Source of the DNA: Heterodera schachtii
Lineage: Eukaryota; Nematoda; Chromadorea; Rhabditida; Heteroderidae
Length of the DNA: 64,000 nucleotides
Assembly: GCA_023374025.1 (NCBI GenBank)
Contig: SIJG01000122.1
Coordinates: 132,854 to 196,853 of the forward strand
Direction of reading: 5' to 3'
A model generated the notes under the pieces. That model did not search any database. It was not told the origin of the DNA and saw nothing but the letters and a program-made list of their open reading frames with translations. Both the position numbers and the translations under genes were made by a program. Shown here in pieces: positions 47,707 to 59,118 of the stretch. The first letter of the stretch is position 1. Each line of letters starts with the position of its first letter.

Positions 47707-49750
47707 GCAATTCAAAATTTATTATCTTTATCATTGAGTTTTATATTCAACATCTCTTTATTGTATTTTTAAATGGAATTCTATTTATTCGTTTATTCGT
47801 AAAAATAAAAAAGTCATCAGAAGGGCGAAAACCACTTACTCTGATGATTGCTGATTTTGAAAATTTTCATCAATGAAACTGTCTATAACTCTTAAAATAA
47901 GCAATTTTTTACAAATAAACCAGAAATATTTTATATAATAAATAGTATGGAACACTGACGAAATAAAAATCGAAAATATTAACAAAAGTTTAAATAAAAA
48001 ATAAAATAATTTAACTGACAACATAAAAAAAGTATTATGGTAAATAATCAATCCAAAAACAGGACCAATATTTAAAAAAATTAAAAAATAAATATTTTAA
48101 AAAAGAGATAAACAATAAAAAAAATTATGAAAGATAATTATTCAAAAAGTAGATGCTGCCAAAATTTCATTATTATAAAATTAAATAATTAATAAAGTGA
48201 CTCTTAAGTATGTCTTCTCTTATAACGAAAAATTAAAACACACAAAAATAAAAAGCAAATGAATGCTCTCAAATAAATCCAGGAGTAAAAATATATTTAA
48301 AACCTTAAACTAATATTATTTATTTAAAAAAACAATAAATATCTATTATGAGAATTAAATAACAATGTTTAAAAAAATGAAATTACATGGGTGCGGGGAT
48401 ATTTATTTAATTGAAAACTAAATGCGGATGTATCGTGAAACCTCCAGGCAAACTCGCAAAGCAATAATAAATTTTTCAAAAAAATAAGCAAAATATTTGA
48501 ATTTGATAGACGAAGAATTAATAACTTATATAGTTTATATATATGAATAAGAATAACATATTACTTAAATATTCTAATTTACAAAATAGCTAGAAAAAAA
48601 TATTTTAAAAAGTTAAGCCAAATTAAATTAATTTATCTGTTAATATGAATTATGTTTAAACATGAAGATTTTTTAAAATATATTTTATTATTTATATAAA
48701 ATAAAAGTATATCATAAAAATAATCAAATTAAATAATTAATGAGATATATATTCAACATGAATTTTGTAAACTTTCCTCTTTAAAAAAATTAATAAAATA
48801 TTCAAGTTGATAACAACTTAACAATTTCCGCCTGATTATTCGCAACAACCTTAATTCGAGGAGCGAACTTGTCCATTTTGTAAATTTTAAACAATTTTAA
48901 AATTGAACTAATAAACTTTTTAACAAAAAAAATCTAATTAATTTATTATAATAAATACATATATGAAAAACCCAAATCATGTCAAAAGTGATATAAGCAA
49001 AATACTATTATTAAATAAATGTAACATTATATAGATATAATAATGCTGGTTTTTATATGAAATTTTAACAATTACATAATACAAAATTATAAAAACGATT
49101 ATAATGAAACGCCATGGATCTAACGTAGACGTGAACGAGAGTAAAGTATAGAAATTTCCATAAAGTATACAAAAACATAGAATCACCATAAAAAAATTAA
49201 CACAATGAGAGTTTTTTTTTACTAAAAAGTATATTGAATAGAAATAGTTATAAATAATTATGTTTTTTTACAAAATAGAAAATTAAAAAATTGACCAAAT
49301 TATCTTTCATTGAAAAACTACCTCACCCAGAAATAGATATATAGTATATAATATAATTACTATATAATAAAAAGCAAAAATATAAAAATCCTTCTTTTCA
49401 AATTACTTCAATCATATAAGAATAAAAAACTTGTAATAATATTTGAGAGCAATGAAGACAGAAAATTATTAATATCCTTAAAAGAAAAATGAAATTATAT
49501 TATTTTAATAAATATCCGACCTAAATATGCTCATTTTGAAAGTGTTTGAAAAATCAAATTAGCAGTTTTATTAAGAAATTGTCAAAACAATGACAAACCA
49601 ACAATTTACAGATTATTAAACAAAACAATAAAAAAACAAATATTATATAAAAATAAATGTAGTAACCATTGGATTATCAATTAGAATTTTTGGAATAGTT
49701 ATTTATGAAAGTGGATTCATAGAGGAAAAAAGCAAGTAAAAAGTGATGTT
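47707..49750. other. A+T-rich non-coding DNA
   Basis: Nothing recognised beyond A/T-rich low-complexity sequence. Confidence 0.6.
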
Positions 49751-49759
49751 GAAAATGAA

Positions 49760-51011
49760 GGTGCTAGGACGAAGTGACAAAAATATCAGTGTGGGCGAAG
49801 TGACAAAAATATCAGTGTGGGCGAAGTGACAAAAATATCAGTGTGGGCGAAGTGACAAAAATATCAGTGTGGGCGAAGTGACAAAAATATCAGTGAGAGA
49901 CTTTCAGAGGGGTGGGGTCATTTCAGTACGGAATAAATTAATTTAATTAATTAATAATATAATTTATAATTGAATAAGAAGCTAATAATAATAAATATAT
50001 TTGTTCTCTATTTCAGTTTATACGACCACAAAAAATACACGACCAAGTAATTTCTTGATAAATTTCATGCATCATAACTTTTTCTAAAACCATTAAAATT
50101 ATACATTCTTGGTATCTTTTGGTAGCTCTAAGTGTTCTCTATTTTCCTGTAAAATTTCAAAAAATTTCGTTGAGTTTCAAAAAAGTTGTGGTCACAAAGG
50201 TTTACTAAATCAATTTATGAAATTTACAAGCCACAACTTTTTTGAACCACAACCAAATTTTTTAAAATTTTAAAAGCAAATAGAGGACATTTCGGGCTAT
50301 CAAATGATACCAAGAATGCTTAATTTGGATGCTTCTGGAAAAAGTTATGGCGCTGATCAAAAATTGATCATTTTATGGTGATCAATTATTCAACCCAGTA
50401 TAACTTTCTATATACAAATCGTAGAACCACTATTCCAATAACAATTCGGTAGCAAATTTTGTGCTCTTGCTAGTGGGCTTGCTCATTTTCTCTAGAAAAA
50501 ATTTCCCAACCCCCTAGGGATTTTGAAAATTTCCCCGATTTTCAGTGTATTTTGGGTGTCCCGTTCACTACAAAGGAGTGATCTGATCGAGTTGATGTAA
50601 AAGACTTTTTGATCAGCACCAAAAGTTATGCAAGCATGAATTATTTCAACTTTTTAAATGAGCTATAAGATAATTTTCAGGGTTGAGCAAGACTTTTTTG
50701 GGGCACTGTATTTCTCTCGTAAAACTGTAACTTGTTTGGGAAATATTAAATAATAAATTGAAATTATAATTATAATTATGGTCAAAAATAATTATAGATT
50801 AAAATAATTATATTATTAATCAATTAACTTAACTTCTTCCGTAATGACATGACCCCACCCCTCTGAAAGTCTCTCACTGATATTTTTGTCACTTCGCCCC
50901 CACTGATATTTTTTGTCACTTCGCCCACACTGATATTTTTGTCACTTCGCCCACACTGATATTTTTGTCACTTCGCCCACACTGATATTTTTGTCACTTC
51001 GACTCACCACG
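49760..51011. mobile_element. Foldback DNA element with 26-bp tandem repeats, 9-bp target duplication, 1252 bp
   Basis: Starts GGTGCTAGGACG and ends CGACTCACCACG, flanked by the 9-bp repeat GAAAATGAA (49751-49759 and 51012-51020). Each arm has about five copies of a 26-bp unit beginning CGAAGTGACAAAAATATCAG, then GAGAGACTTTCAGAGGGGTG. A second internal foldback lies at about 50080-50350. Tip sequence and 9-bp duplication match the element at 11928-12351. No transposase is present. Confidence 0.88.
49770..49900 (+). repeat. 26-bp tandem repeat, left arm (five copies)
   Basis: Unit CGAAGTGACAAAAATATCAG plus TGTGGG, copied without spacers and almost without change; the last copy runs into GAGAGACTTTC. 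The inverted set is at 50875-51002, where two units carry small changes. Confidence 0.92.
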
Positions 51012-51159
51012 GAAAATGAATTCATTTTTTGTTCGAGGCTTTATAAATTGTAAATTCATTTTTAAACACATAAAATGAATAATAGTCAATAATTTTAAAA
51101 TATAATAATTTATAATATAATTAATTACGCAGGCACTTCTTTAGAATTCGACAATAGTA

Positions 51160-51450
51160 AAAGTAAAAATATAATTTAAAAAAACCACAAAAATAAACCC
51201 AAAGAAAAAATATAAAGAAAGACAAAGTAAATTGACATTGATGAATTCAATGCCATAAAAGAAATTGGTTAATTGTATATTAATAAGTTTAATATTTAAA
51301 ATAGCTGGTCGAGCAATTACATAAAGATGATGGATGATATTTGATAAAAAAGAAAATGATTTTCCTAATTTTTTAAATTATCATACATGCAATATTATTA
51401 TTAATATGAGTTGATGAAAGAAAATTCACAGGTAACGGAGAAATGCGGTC
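51160..51450 (+). repeat. Dispersed repeat related to 3155-3320
   Basis: Same landmark order as at 3155-3320 with extra bases in the middle; a third copy is at 57540-57830 through the tandem duplication. Confidence 0.65.
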
Positions 51451-52264
51451 TTTAAATAATATGCGAAATTTAAATGCTTTTCAATTAATTTTGAGTTTAA
51501 TATCACTTTTTAAATTGCGAAAAAATGGCAGATATATGAGAAAATATAAATCAGACAACAGTCTTAGCTATTATAAGAAAAAACTATAAATAAGGTTCAT
51601 AAAAATCGAAAATATATCAGCAAATAAATATACCTTTGCCTTCTAGCTGGAGAAATGGCAGATTACACCGTGAGTAAATAAATAATAATCATAAAAATTG
51701 TTTTTTAAACTTATTTAAAATATGCTTTTAAACAAAACAAAAAACTTAATATATGACGGAACACGCGTTTACAATTTACAAATGTATAAATTGTCCCAAA
51801 AATTCAATGATAATAAAGGAATAAATTGAATATAAAATTCTAATATAGAGAATAAAACTTAATTTATTACGCATAAATAAAATTATTTTTTAATATTTTC
51901 AAAAATTTTAATTCTAACAGAGAAAACTGAATATAATAAATTAATAAAAGGTTAAGAAATGCATTCTTTGGTTGTAGTCAAAAATTGTAAATTTCATGAA
52001 CTTTGAAAAAGCTGATTTTCATATTAACTTCAATTTTTCAGGAAAATATTTAGTATAAGGGTTATCAGTCTGAAAGTTACAAAAGGTTTCTACATTTAAA
52101 TCTTTTTTCGTAACAGGCTTGGGTTTTAAAACTTGAAACACGAAAAATTTTCGTAAATTTTCAAGTTTTAGACTTAGACCTTTTGAAAAATTTATACTTT
52201 TTATAGTTTTATATGAGATAAATAAAAAAAATTGTTCGCTGCATATTTAATTTTATTAAAAAGT

Positions 52265-52400
52265 TCAAAAAATGAATGAACTATTATTTATTCAACTGAA
52301 TTTCAATATTCAAATTAATTAATCATTTAAATAAAACATTATATAAAAATTTAACTGAACAATGAGTAATTAGAGCATAATTTAAAAAATTTTATTTCGA
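52265..52400 (+). repeat. Dispersed repeat related to 21520-21640
   Basis: Shared landmarks: GA(A)CTATTATTTATT / GATTATTTATTTCAAC, GAATTTCAA(T/C)AT, CATTTAAATAAA, CAATGAGTAATTA. Copy B carries it again near 58650-58785. Confidence 0.55.
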
Positions 52401-52620
52401 AAAGATTTTCTAAATGTTAGCATTGAAATGTTTTAAAATTAAATATTGTAAAACATAATGTAGAAAATACAATTCGAAATATTAAAAAAACCGAAATAAA
52501 CAAGAAAATAAAATAAGTTAAACCATAAATTATTGAGAAGATAAAGTCAATTAAATATATAAATGAAAACATTTATTTTTATTAATTTTTGCATTTTTTT
52601 TTTTTTTTGCGTTTAAATGA

Positions 52621-52730
52621 TTTTTTTTTGCGCACGCTTTTCCAAAAAATTTCGGGCAACAAAGGGTGGGGTCCGGCGGAGCCGATAGGCGATGCTTGGT
52701 AAAATTTTGTAATTTATAATGCGATTTGTT
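52621..52730 (+). repeat. G+C-rich repeat block, copy 2
   Basis: Landmarks GCGCACGCTTTTCCAAAAAA, GGGTGGGGTCCGGCGGAGCC, GATAGGCGATGC. Related to 43621-43730. Confidence 0.7.
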
Positions 52731-55700
52731 ATATTTTTAAATAATTTTAGGGTTTTATGAATTTTTGATGTAAAGAAATTTTAACAAGAAAATATTTTTT
52801 ATGAAGGTTTAAATATGGATAGACCATAAAATTTATTTAAAATGCTAATCTCGAAATCATGCGAAATACCTCGAATAAAAGGCTAAAAACTTTTATATGA
52901 AATAGTAAAAAAGACCTAAATTTTTTATACTAATTAAAGATGCTAAGGACCACGTAAATAAAACATTTTATATTTGTTCAAACACCTTTGTCAAAAATAC
53001 ATAACTCAAATAAAGTTAAAAATAATTTATGTTCAAAACATAATATAAATTTAAATATTATTAAAAATGAGTATATAATTTGCAATGGACCAAAAATTTA
53101 TCAGTATTAATCTATACTAAACAAATAAAGAAATCATACAATCTAATAAATAATTAGCAATTTTTACAATAGTTAATGTTAAATCAATAAGTATTATTTT
53201 AATAATAATGGGGAAGAACATCGTTTTATAATGAAGAAAGCGGGAGGGACAAGGAACCAAATAAAGATACACTTTTAATTGAAAATGATAAGCAAACAAT
53301 TTAAATAAAATAAAATAAATCAATAATATAAAGGATAGTTCCGAATTTATAATAAAGTGTTTGTAGGGATAACAAAATTTTTACAAGAATATAGCAATAA
53401 TAATATAACGCAAAGTAATTTTAATTTTGTATTTTTAAACGATCGAAGAAATTTAACTGTTGGCTTTAAAAATGATATATATTTTAATTACACATAATTT
53501 ATTTACATTCCAAAATAAAGAAAGAAGAAAAAAAATTATTTCATCATTTACTTTAATATGCTCAAAATAGTTAAATATTATGATGAATTAAAATTGAATG
53601 AAGAGTTCATCATTGGAATGCAGATTTGATTAAATAATCCGATTTTTAAAATTTAAATTTTATTAAAATAAAGAAGAGGCAAAAATGACTGACTTAATCA
53701 AGATATAAACATTTTCGTTTATTTAAATTTAGGGTCTAAATAGGGGTGAAAAATTTATTACAAAATAAATAAATTTCATTTTTTTAAAATAGCAAAAAAA
53801 CATTTTGTTTTATATAAAATTCGTTTTTCAACTATTTTTTCTTTTTAATAAATATGAAATAACAAAAAATTTAAAAATAACGAGTCGAACAAATTTAAGA
53901 AATTATAAATTTTTCTTTCCAATAAAATATTCTAAAATATTAAATCAGGGCCCGATCAGCATAGTTGACTTTAATGCGTATAGATGAAAAACTTTACAAA
54001 ATAAATAGTGAGAATTAAATAATAAGTTTGTTCCATAGCGAAGAATAATTAATTTAAAAAAAAATAAACTAAACTAATGTTAATATAAGTAACACTGTTC
54101 ACCATCGAAAAAACATAACCCGTGCAGGAGTATTATAATAGAAATGTAAATAAAATATTAAAGTTATAAATCGTATTAAATGTTTATAATTATAACAAAT
54201 TTATATAATTCCATACAATAAAAGAATATAACAAGTTCGACAAAAAAAAATTAGCTAATTCCTAAATTAAGACTGAAACAAAACGAATAACACCCGATAA
54301 ATTAAAAAGATCGTTAAAACAAAATGAGAATTGTTAATTATAAAAAATCTGAAGAAGATGATAATTAAAAATAAGTTATCAAAATTGATCCTTTAAATTT
54401 TATTAGGTGTAATCGGTTTCATGAAAAATAAAAGAAATTTACAGAAATTTACAAGAATTAAAATATAGGCCGAAAAACAATAAAAATGATGTCGTAATTG
54501 GCGCCAGAAAAAAGATAAACAATTTACATCAACATTTTTATCTAATTGTTCAAAAAATGCCATAAATTAATTTTACGTAAAATACATTATATACTAATAA
54601 TTATGATAATTATGAATAAATATTTTTAATGTAAAAACTATAAAATTTTAGGTAAAAATAAAATAAAAATGGTACCTCTATAAAACATTATTTTAGTGTT
54701 TGAGGTGATAACTTTTCAAGGTTTCAATTACATGAAAAATATTAATAAAATATAAATTTTTAATTTCTTCAATAAAGAAATATTTAAAAATTAAACAATC
54801 AACAAATCTAATCTATGATTATATATTCTTAGAGGATGCATAGGGTCACAATGCCCGCAATGATGTTATAAAATTTTACTTTATTATATCTAATTATTTA
54901 ATAGCATATGAGATTTGTAAAAATTTAGAATCAACTTTCAATATACACAAAACGCTTCATTAAAAAAAAAGTTAAATAATTAGTGAACATAAAAACTTTG
55001 TTTGACACCAATGTTTCAAGATTTGTAATATGATAGATTGTATAAACATATTGATTGTAATCCTCTAAAAAATAGCATAATTTATTCAAAACTTTTTTTT
55101 ATATTTCAGATTGAAATTAATTACTTTAAAATTCAGCAGTTTATAAATAATCAAGACAAAAAAGCTCAAAATTGGCCAAATATGGGCTAAAAACTGCCAA
55201 ATATATCTTATAACCCTAAAAAATTCCGAAAAATGTATTTATATTCAATATTTGCTTAAATAAACTTAAAAAATACAATAAACAACCAAAAATGGATTTA
55301 AAATTTAAAAATGCAAATTTTTATCGTCGTCCGTTGTATAAAAAACACCTCCAAGTTTGCCAATTTCAAAAAAAATGCGCATTTAAAAAAAAGAAAAGTT
55401 CGCAAAAAAAGGTGAAAATATTTTTGCCAAAAATGGCCGAAATATGGACTAAAAAGGCAAAATGGCGAAATATGAATTTATTCTCGAAAACTCTCAAAAT
55501 ATGGATTTATATGGATTAAAAATCTTCACCAAATCAAAAAAATTTTTTATAAATAAATGCAGTTACTAATCGGTGCAAATATAAGTAAAATTTATAAAAG
55601 AATGTAGCAATTAGCCAAAAAAAAGTTTTAATGAACATTTCCCTTAAATAACAGAAATTATATATAATCAAAATGATTCTAAAATAATAAGAAAAGAAAT

Positions 55701-56249
55701 TCGTGTATAAAAGGAAACGATGTCATTAAAAAATTCATTAGAATGTAATAGTCAAGGAATAATGAATTTCATGCTAGATTAAGTTTCGTTACTGATCGAA
55801 AAGTCAATTAACCAGATGTTCAGAGCACTCCTTACTAGAGTTCCATAATTCGAAAATGGCTTGAAAATAGGGTAAATTTGGGAAAAAATTCCTAGGAGGC
55901 TTTAAATATTTTTGGTGGGTTATAGATGATATGATTGACAGAAAGAGTAAAAAATTTGCTACAACACAAAAGCTGAGATCTCTCTCTACATTCTGTGTGC
56001 TGAGAATTTAGGATGAAGCAATAAACACACTGGGACCTCTTCAATCACGAAATTAAAGTTTTTTTTTTCAAAAAAAAATAATAACAAAAAAATATGATTA
56101 TTATTTATTGTTGTTGAACGCGATTAATCAAATAAAGACAACTAAAAGAACCTCATCAGATTTTTTTCCTCCAGATGAGATAAATTTTACTTTACTCAAA
56201 GTTGACCACGCAACAAACAAAAATAAACATAAAAAGGCGGAAATATGCT

Positions 56250-56350
56250 GCAACAATTACCTTTATTATAGATAATGGAGCATGATGCCCAAGACGTGTC
56301 CGTGGGTTTTCCGAATGAAACTTGGTGGGCGGATAGAGCATCCATGGATT
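56250..56350 (-). other. Less A/T-biased block, unidentified
   Basis: The minus strand reads KNPWMLYPPTKFHSENPRTR-like residues; in copy B (62660-62760) the same frame is open for 81 codons at 62527-62772. It could be a decayed exon or a repeat fragment. No family is recognised. Confidence 0.3.
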
Positions 56351-56679
56351 TTTTGCTAAGTAAATTATCAAAAAGTGTTTATGATATAAGACTTATTTTA
56401 ATTCTTTTAAGATTATTTTATACTAAAATACTCAATAAAAATATTAGCTAAAAATTTTTTTCAAATCGAAATGATATTTATTACAGCTATTGCATCTTTA
56501 TGTTTAATTTATTTTTTTAAACTTTATCTGAAGAAAATTAAAATAAAGATTTTGTTCAATATTTTTAATAATTAATATGTGTAAAAACAAAAATAAAACT
56601 TGGCACTCGTGCTTAAATTGGGCCAAGATACTAATTTATATGTCTTACATTTTTTTATTTTCCTACAACTTGGCAGTAT

Positions 56680-56698
56680 TTAAGAAACGACCCAGCAC
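56680..56698 (-). repeat. Orphan foldback-type terminus
   Basis: The complement reads GGTGCTGGGTCGTTTCTTAA, close to the tip GGTGCTRGGWCGTTTCG of the elements at 11928 and 49760. No matching left end or 9-bp duplication was found. It recurs near 63098 in copy B. Confidence 0.45.
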
Positions 56699-57224
56699 CG
56701 AAATTTTCTAATTTATAAACAAAAACAAACAACAAGTAGATTTAATTAAAAAATTTATGGTGATCAATTATTCAACCCAGTATAACTTTTCTATATACAA
56801 ATCGTAGAACCACTATTTCCAATAACAATTCGGTAGCAAATTTTGTGCTCTTGCTAGTGGGCTTGCTCATTTTCTCTAGAAAAATTTCCCAACCCCCTAG
56901 GGATTTTGAAAATTTCCCCCGATTTTCAGTGTATTTTGGGTGTCCCGTTCACTACAAAGGAGTGATCTGATCGAGTTGATGTAAAAGACTTTTTTGATCA
57001 GCACCAAAAGTTATGCAAGCATGAATTATTTCAACTTTTTAAATGAGCTATAAGATAATTTTCAGGGTTGAGCAAGACTTTTTTGGGGCACTGTATTTCT
57101 CTCGTAAAACTGTAACTTGTTTGGGAAATATTAAATAATAAATTGAAATTATAATTATAATTATGGTCAAAAAATAATTATAGATTAAAATAATTATATT
57201 ATTAATTAATTAAATTAATTTATT

Positions 57225-57390
57225 CCGTACTGAAATGACCCCACCCCTCTGAAAGTCTCTCACTGATATTTTTGTCACTTCGCCCACACTGATATTTTTT
57301 GTCACTTCGCCCACACTGATATTTTTGTCACTTCGCCCACACTGATATTTTTGTCACTTCGCCCACACTGATATTTTTGTCACTTCGACT
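57225..57390 (-). repeat. Orphan right arm of the foldback element with 26-bp repeats
   Basis: Five inverted copies of the 26-bp unit ending CGACTCACCACG, followed by GGAAAATGAA as in copy A. The inner part (57210-57240) matches the left arm of the parent element better than copy A does. Confidence 0.9.
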
Positions 57391-59010
57391 CACCACGGAA
57401 AATGAATTCATTTTTTGTTCGAGGCTTTATAAATTGTAAATTCATTTTTAAACACATAAAATGAATAATAGTCAATAATTTTAAAATATAATAATTTATA
57501 ATATAATTAATTACGCAGGCACTTCTTTAGAATTCGACAATAGTAAAAGTAAAAATATAATTTAAAAAAACCACAAAAATAAACCCAAAGAAAAAATATA
57601 AAGAAAGACAAAGTAAATTGACATTGATGAATTCAATGCCATAAAAGAAATTGGTTAATTGTATATTAATAAGTTTAATATTTAAAATAGCTGGTCGAGC
57701 AATTACATAAAGATGATGGATGATATTTGATAAAAAAGAAAATGATTTTCCTAATTTTTTAAATTATCATACATGCAATATTATTATTAATATGAGTTGA
57801 TGAAAGAAAATTCACAGGTAACGGAGAAATGCGGTCTTTAAATAATATGCGAAATTTAAATGCTTTTCAATTAATTTTGAGTTTTAATATCACTTTTTAA
57901 ATTGCGAAAAAATGGCAGATATATGAGAAAATATAAATCAGACAACAGTCTTAGCTATTATAAGAAAAAACTATAAATAAGGTTCATAAAAATCGAAAAT
58001 ATATCAGCAAATAAATATACCTTTGCCTACTAGCTGGAGAAATGGCAGATTACACCGTGAGTAAATAAATAATTAATCATAAAAATTGTTTTTAAACTTA
58101 TTTAAAATATGCTTTTAAACAAAACAAAAAACTTAAAATATGACGGAACACTCTTTTACAATTTACAAATGTATAAATTGTCCCAAAAATTCAATGATAA
58201 TAAAGGAATAAATTGCATATAAAATTCTAATATAGAGAATAAAACATAAATTATTACACATAAATAAAATTCTTTATTAATATTTTCAAAAATTTTAATT
58301 AAAACAGAGAAAACTGAATATAATAAATTAATAAAAGTTAACAAATGCATTCTTTGGTTGTAGTCAAAAATTGTAAATTTCATGAACTTTGAAAAAGCTG
58401 ATTTTCATATTAACTTCAATTTTTCAGGAAAATATTTAGTATAAGGGTTATCAGTCTGAAAGTTACAAAAGGTTTCTACATTTAAATCTTTTTTCGTAAC
58501 AGGCTTGGGTTTTAAAACTTGAAACACGAAAAATTTTCGTAAATTTTCAAGTTTTAGACTTAGACCTTTTGAAAAATTTATACTTTTTTATAGTTTTATA
58601 TGAGATAAATAAAAAAAATTGTTCGCTGCATATTTAATTTTATTAAAAAGTTCAAAAAATGAATGAACTATTATTTATTCAACTGAATTTCAATATTCAA
58701 ATTAATTAATCATTTAAATAAAACATTATATAAAAATTTAACTGAACAATGAGTAATTAGAGCATAATTTAAAAAATTTTATTTCGAAAAGATTTTCTAA
58801 ATGTCAGCATTGAAAAGTTTTAAAATTAAATATTGTAAAACATAATGTAGAAAATACAACTCGAAATATTAAAAAAACCGAAATAAACAAGAAAATAAAA
58901 TAAGCTAAACCATAAATTATTGAGAAGATAAAGTCAATTAAATATATAAACGAAAATATTTATTTTTATTAATTTTTGCATTTTTTTTTTTTTTTTGCTT
59001 TTAAATGATT

Positions 59011-59118
59011 TTTTTTGTGCACGCTTTTCCAAAAAATTTCGGGCAACAAAGGGTGGGGTCCGGCGGGGCTGATAGGCGCCGCCTGGTAAAATTTTGTAAT
59101 TTATAATGCGATTTGTGA
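59011..59118 (+). repeat. G+C-rich repeat block, copy 3
   Basis: Landmarks GTGCACGCTTTTCCAAAAAA, GGGTGGGGTCCGGCGGGGCT, GATAGGCGCCGCC. It arose with the tandem duplication but differs from copy 2 at several bases. Confidence 0.7.

Larger units (their letters stand above)
50372..56753 (+). repeat. 6.4-kb tandem duplication, copy A
   Basis: Begins TTTATGGTGATCAATTATTC inside the foldback element at 49760-51011 and is repeated head-to-tail at 56754-63160. Copies differ by scattered substitutions and many one-base changes in A/T runs. No intact gene lies in it. Short open frames shared by both copies (for example 53117-53323, minus) lack recognisable features. Confidence 0.95.

Noticed and set aside
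47390..47772. Several open frames rich in Pro, Gly and Arg on both strands
   Set aside because: They come from GGGACC / CCCGGT repeats of a 187-bp hAT-type element.
49770..49900. Regular direct repeats resembling a CRISPR array
   Set aside because: There are no spacers between the units, the array is mirrored in the opposite arm, and the host is a eukaryote.
53117..53323. Hydrophobic open frame conserved between the two copies of the tandem duplication (also 59493-59708)
   Set aside because: Conservation is explained by recent duplication; composition is A/T-driven and no start context, introns or family are recognised.
55292..55519. Lysine-rich 75-codon open frame
   Set aside because: It arises from poly-A tracts and GCCAAATATGG-type repeats; the second copy at 61680-61905 is frameshifted without sign of constraint.
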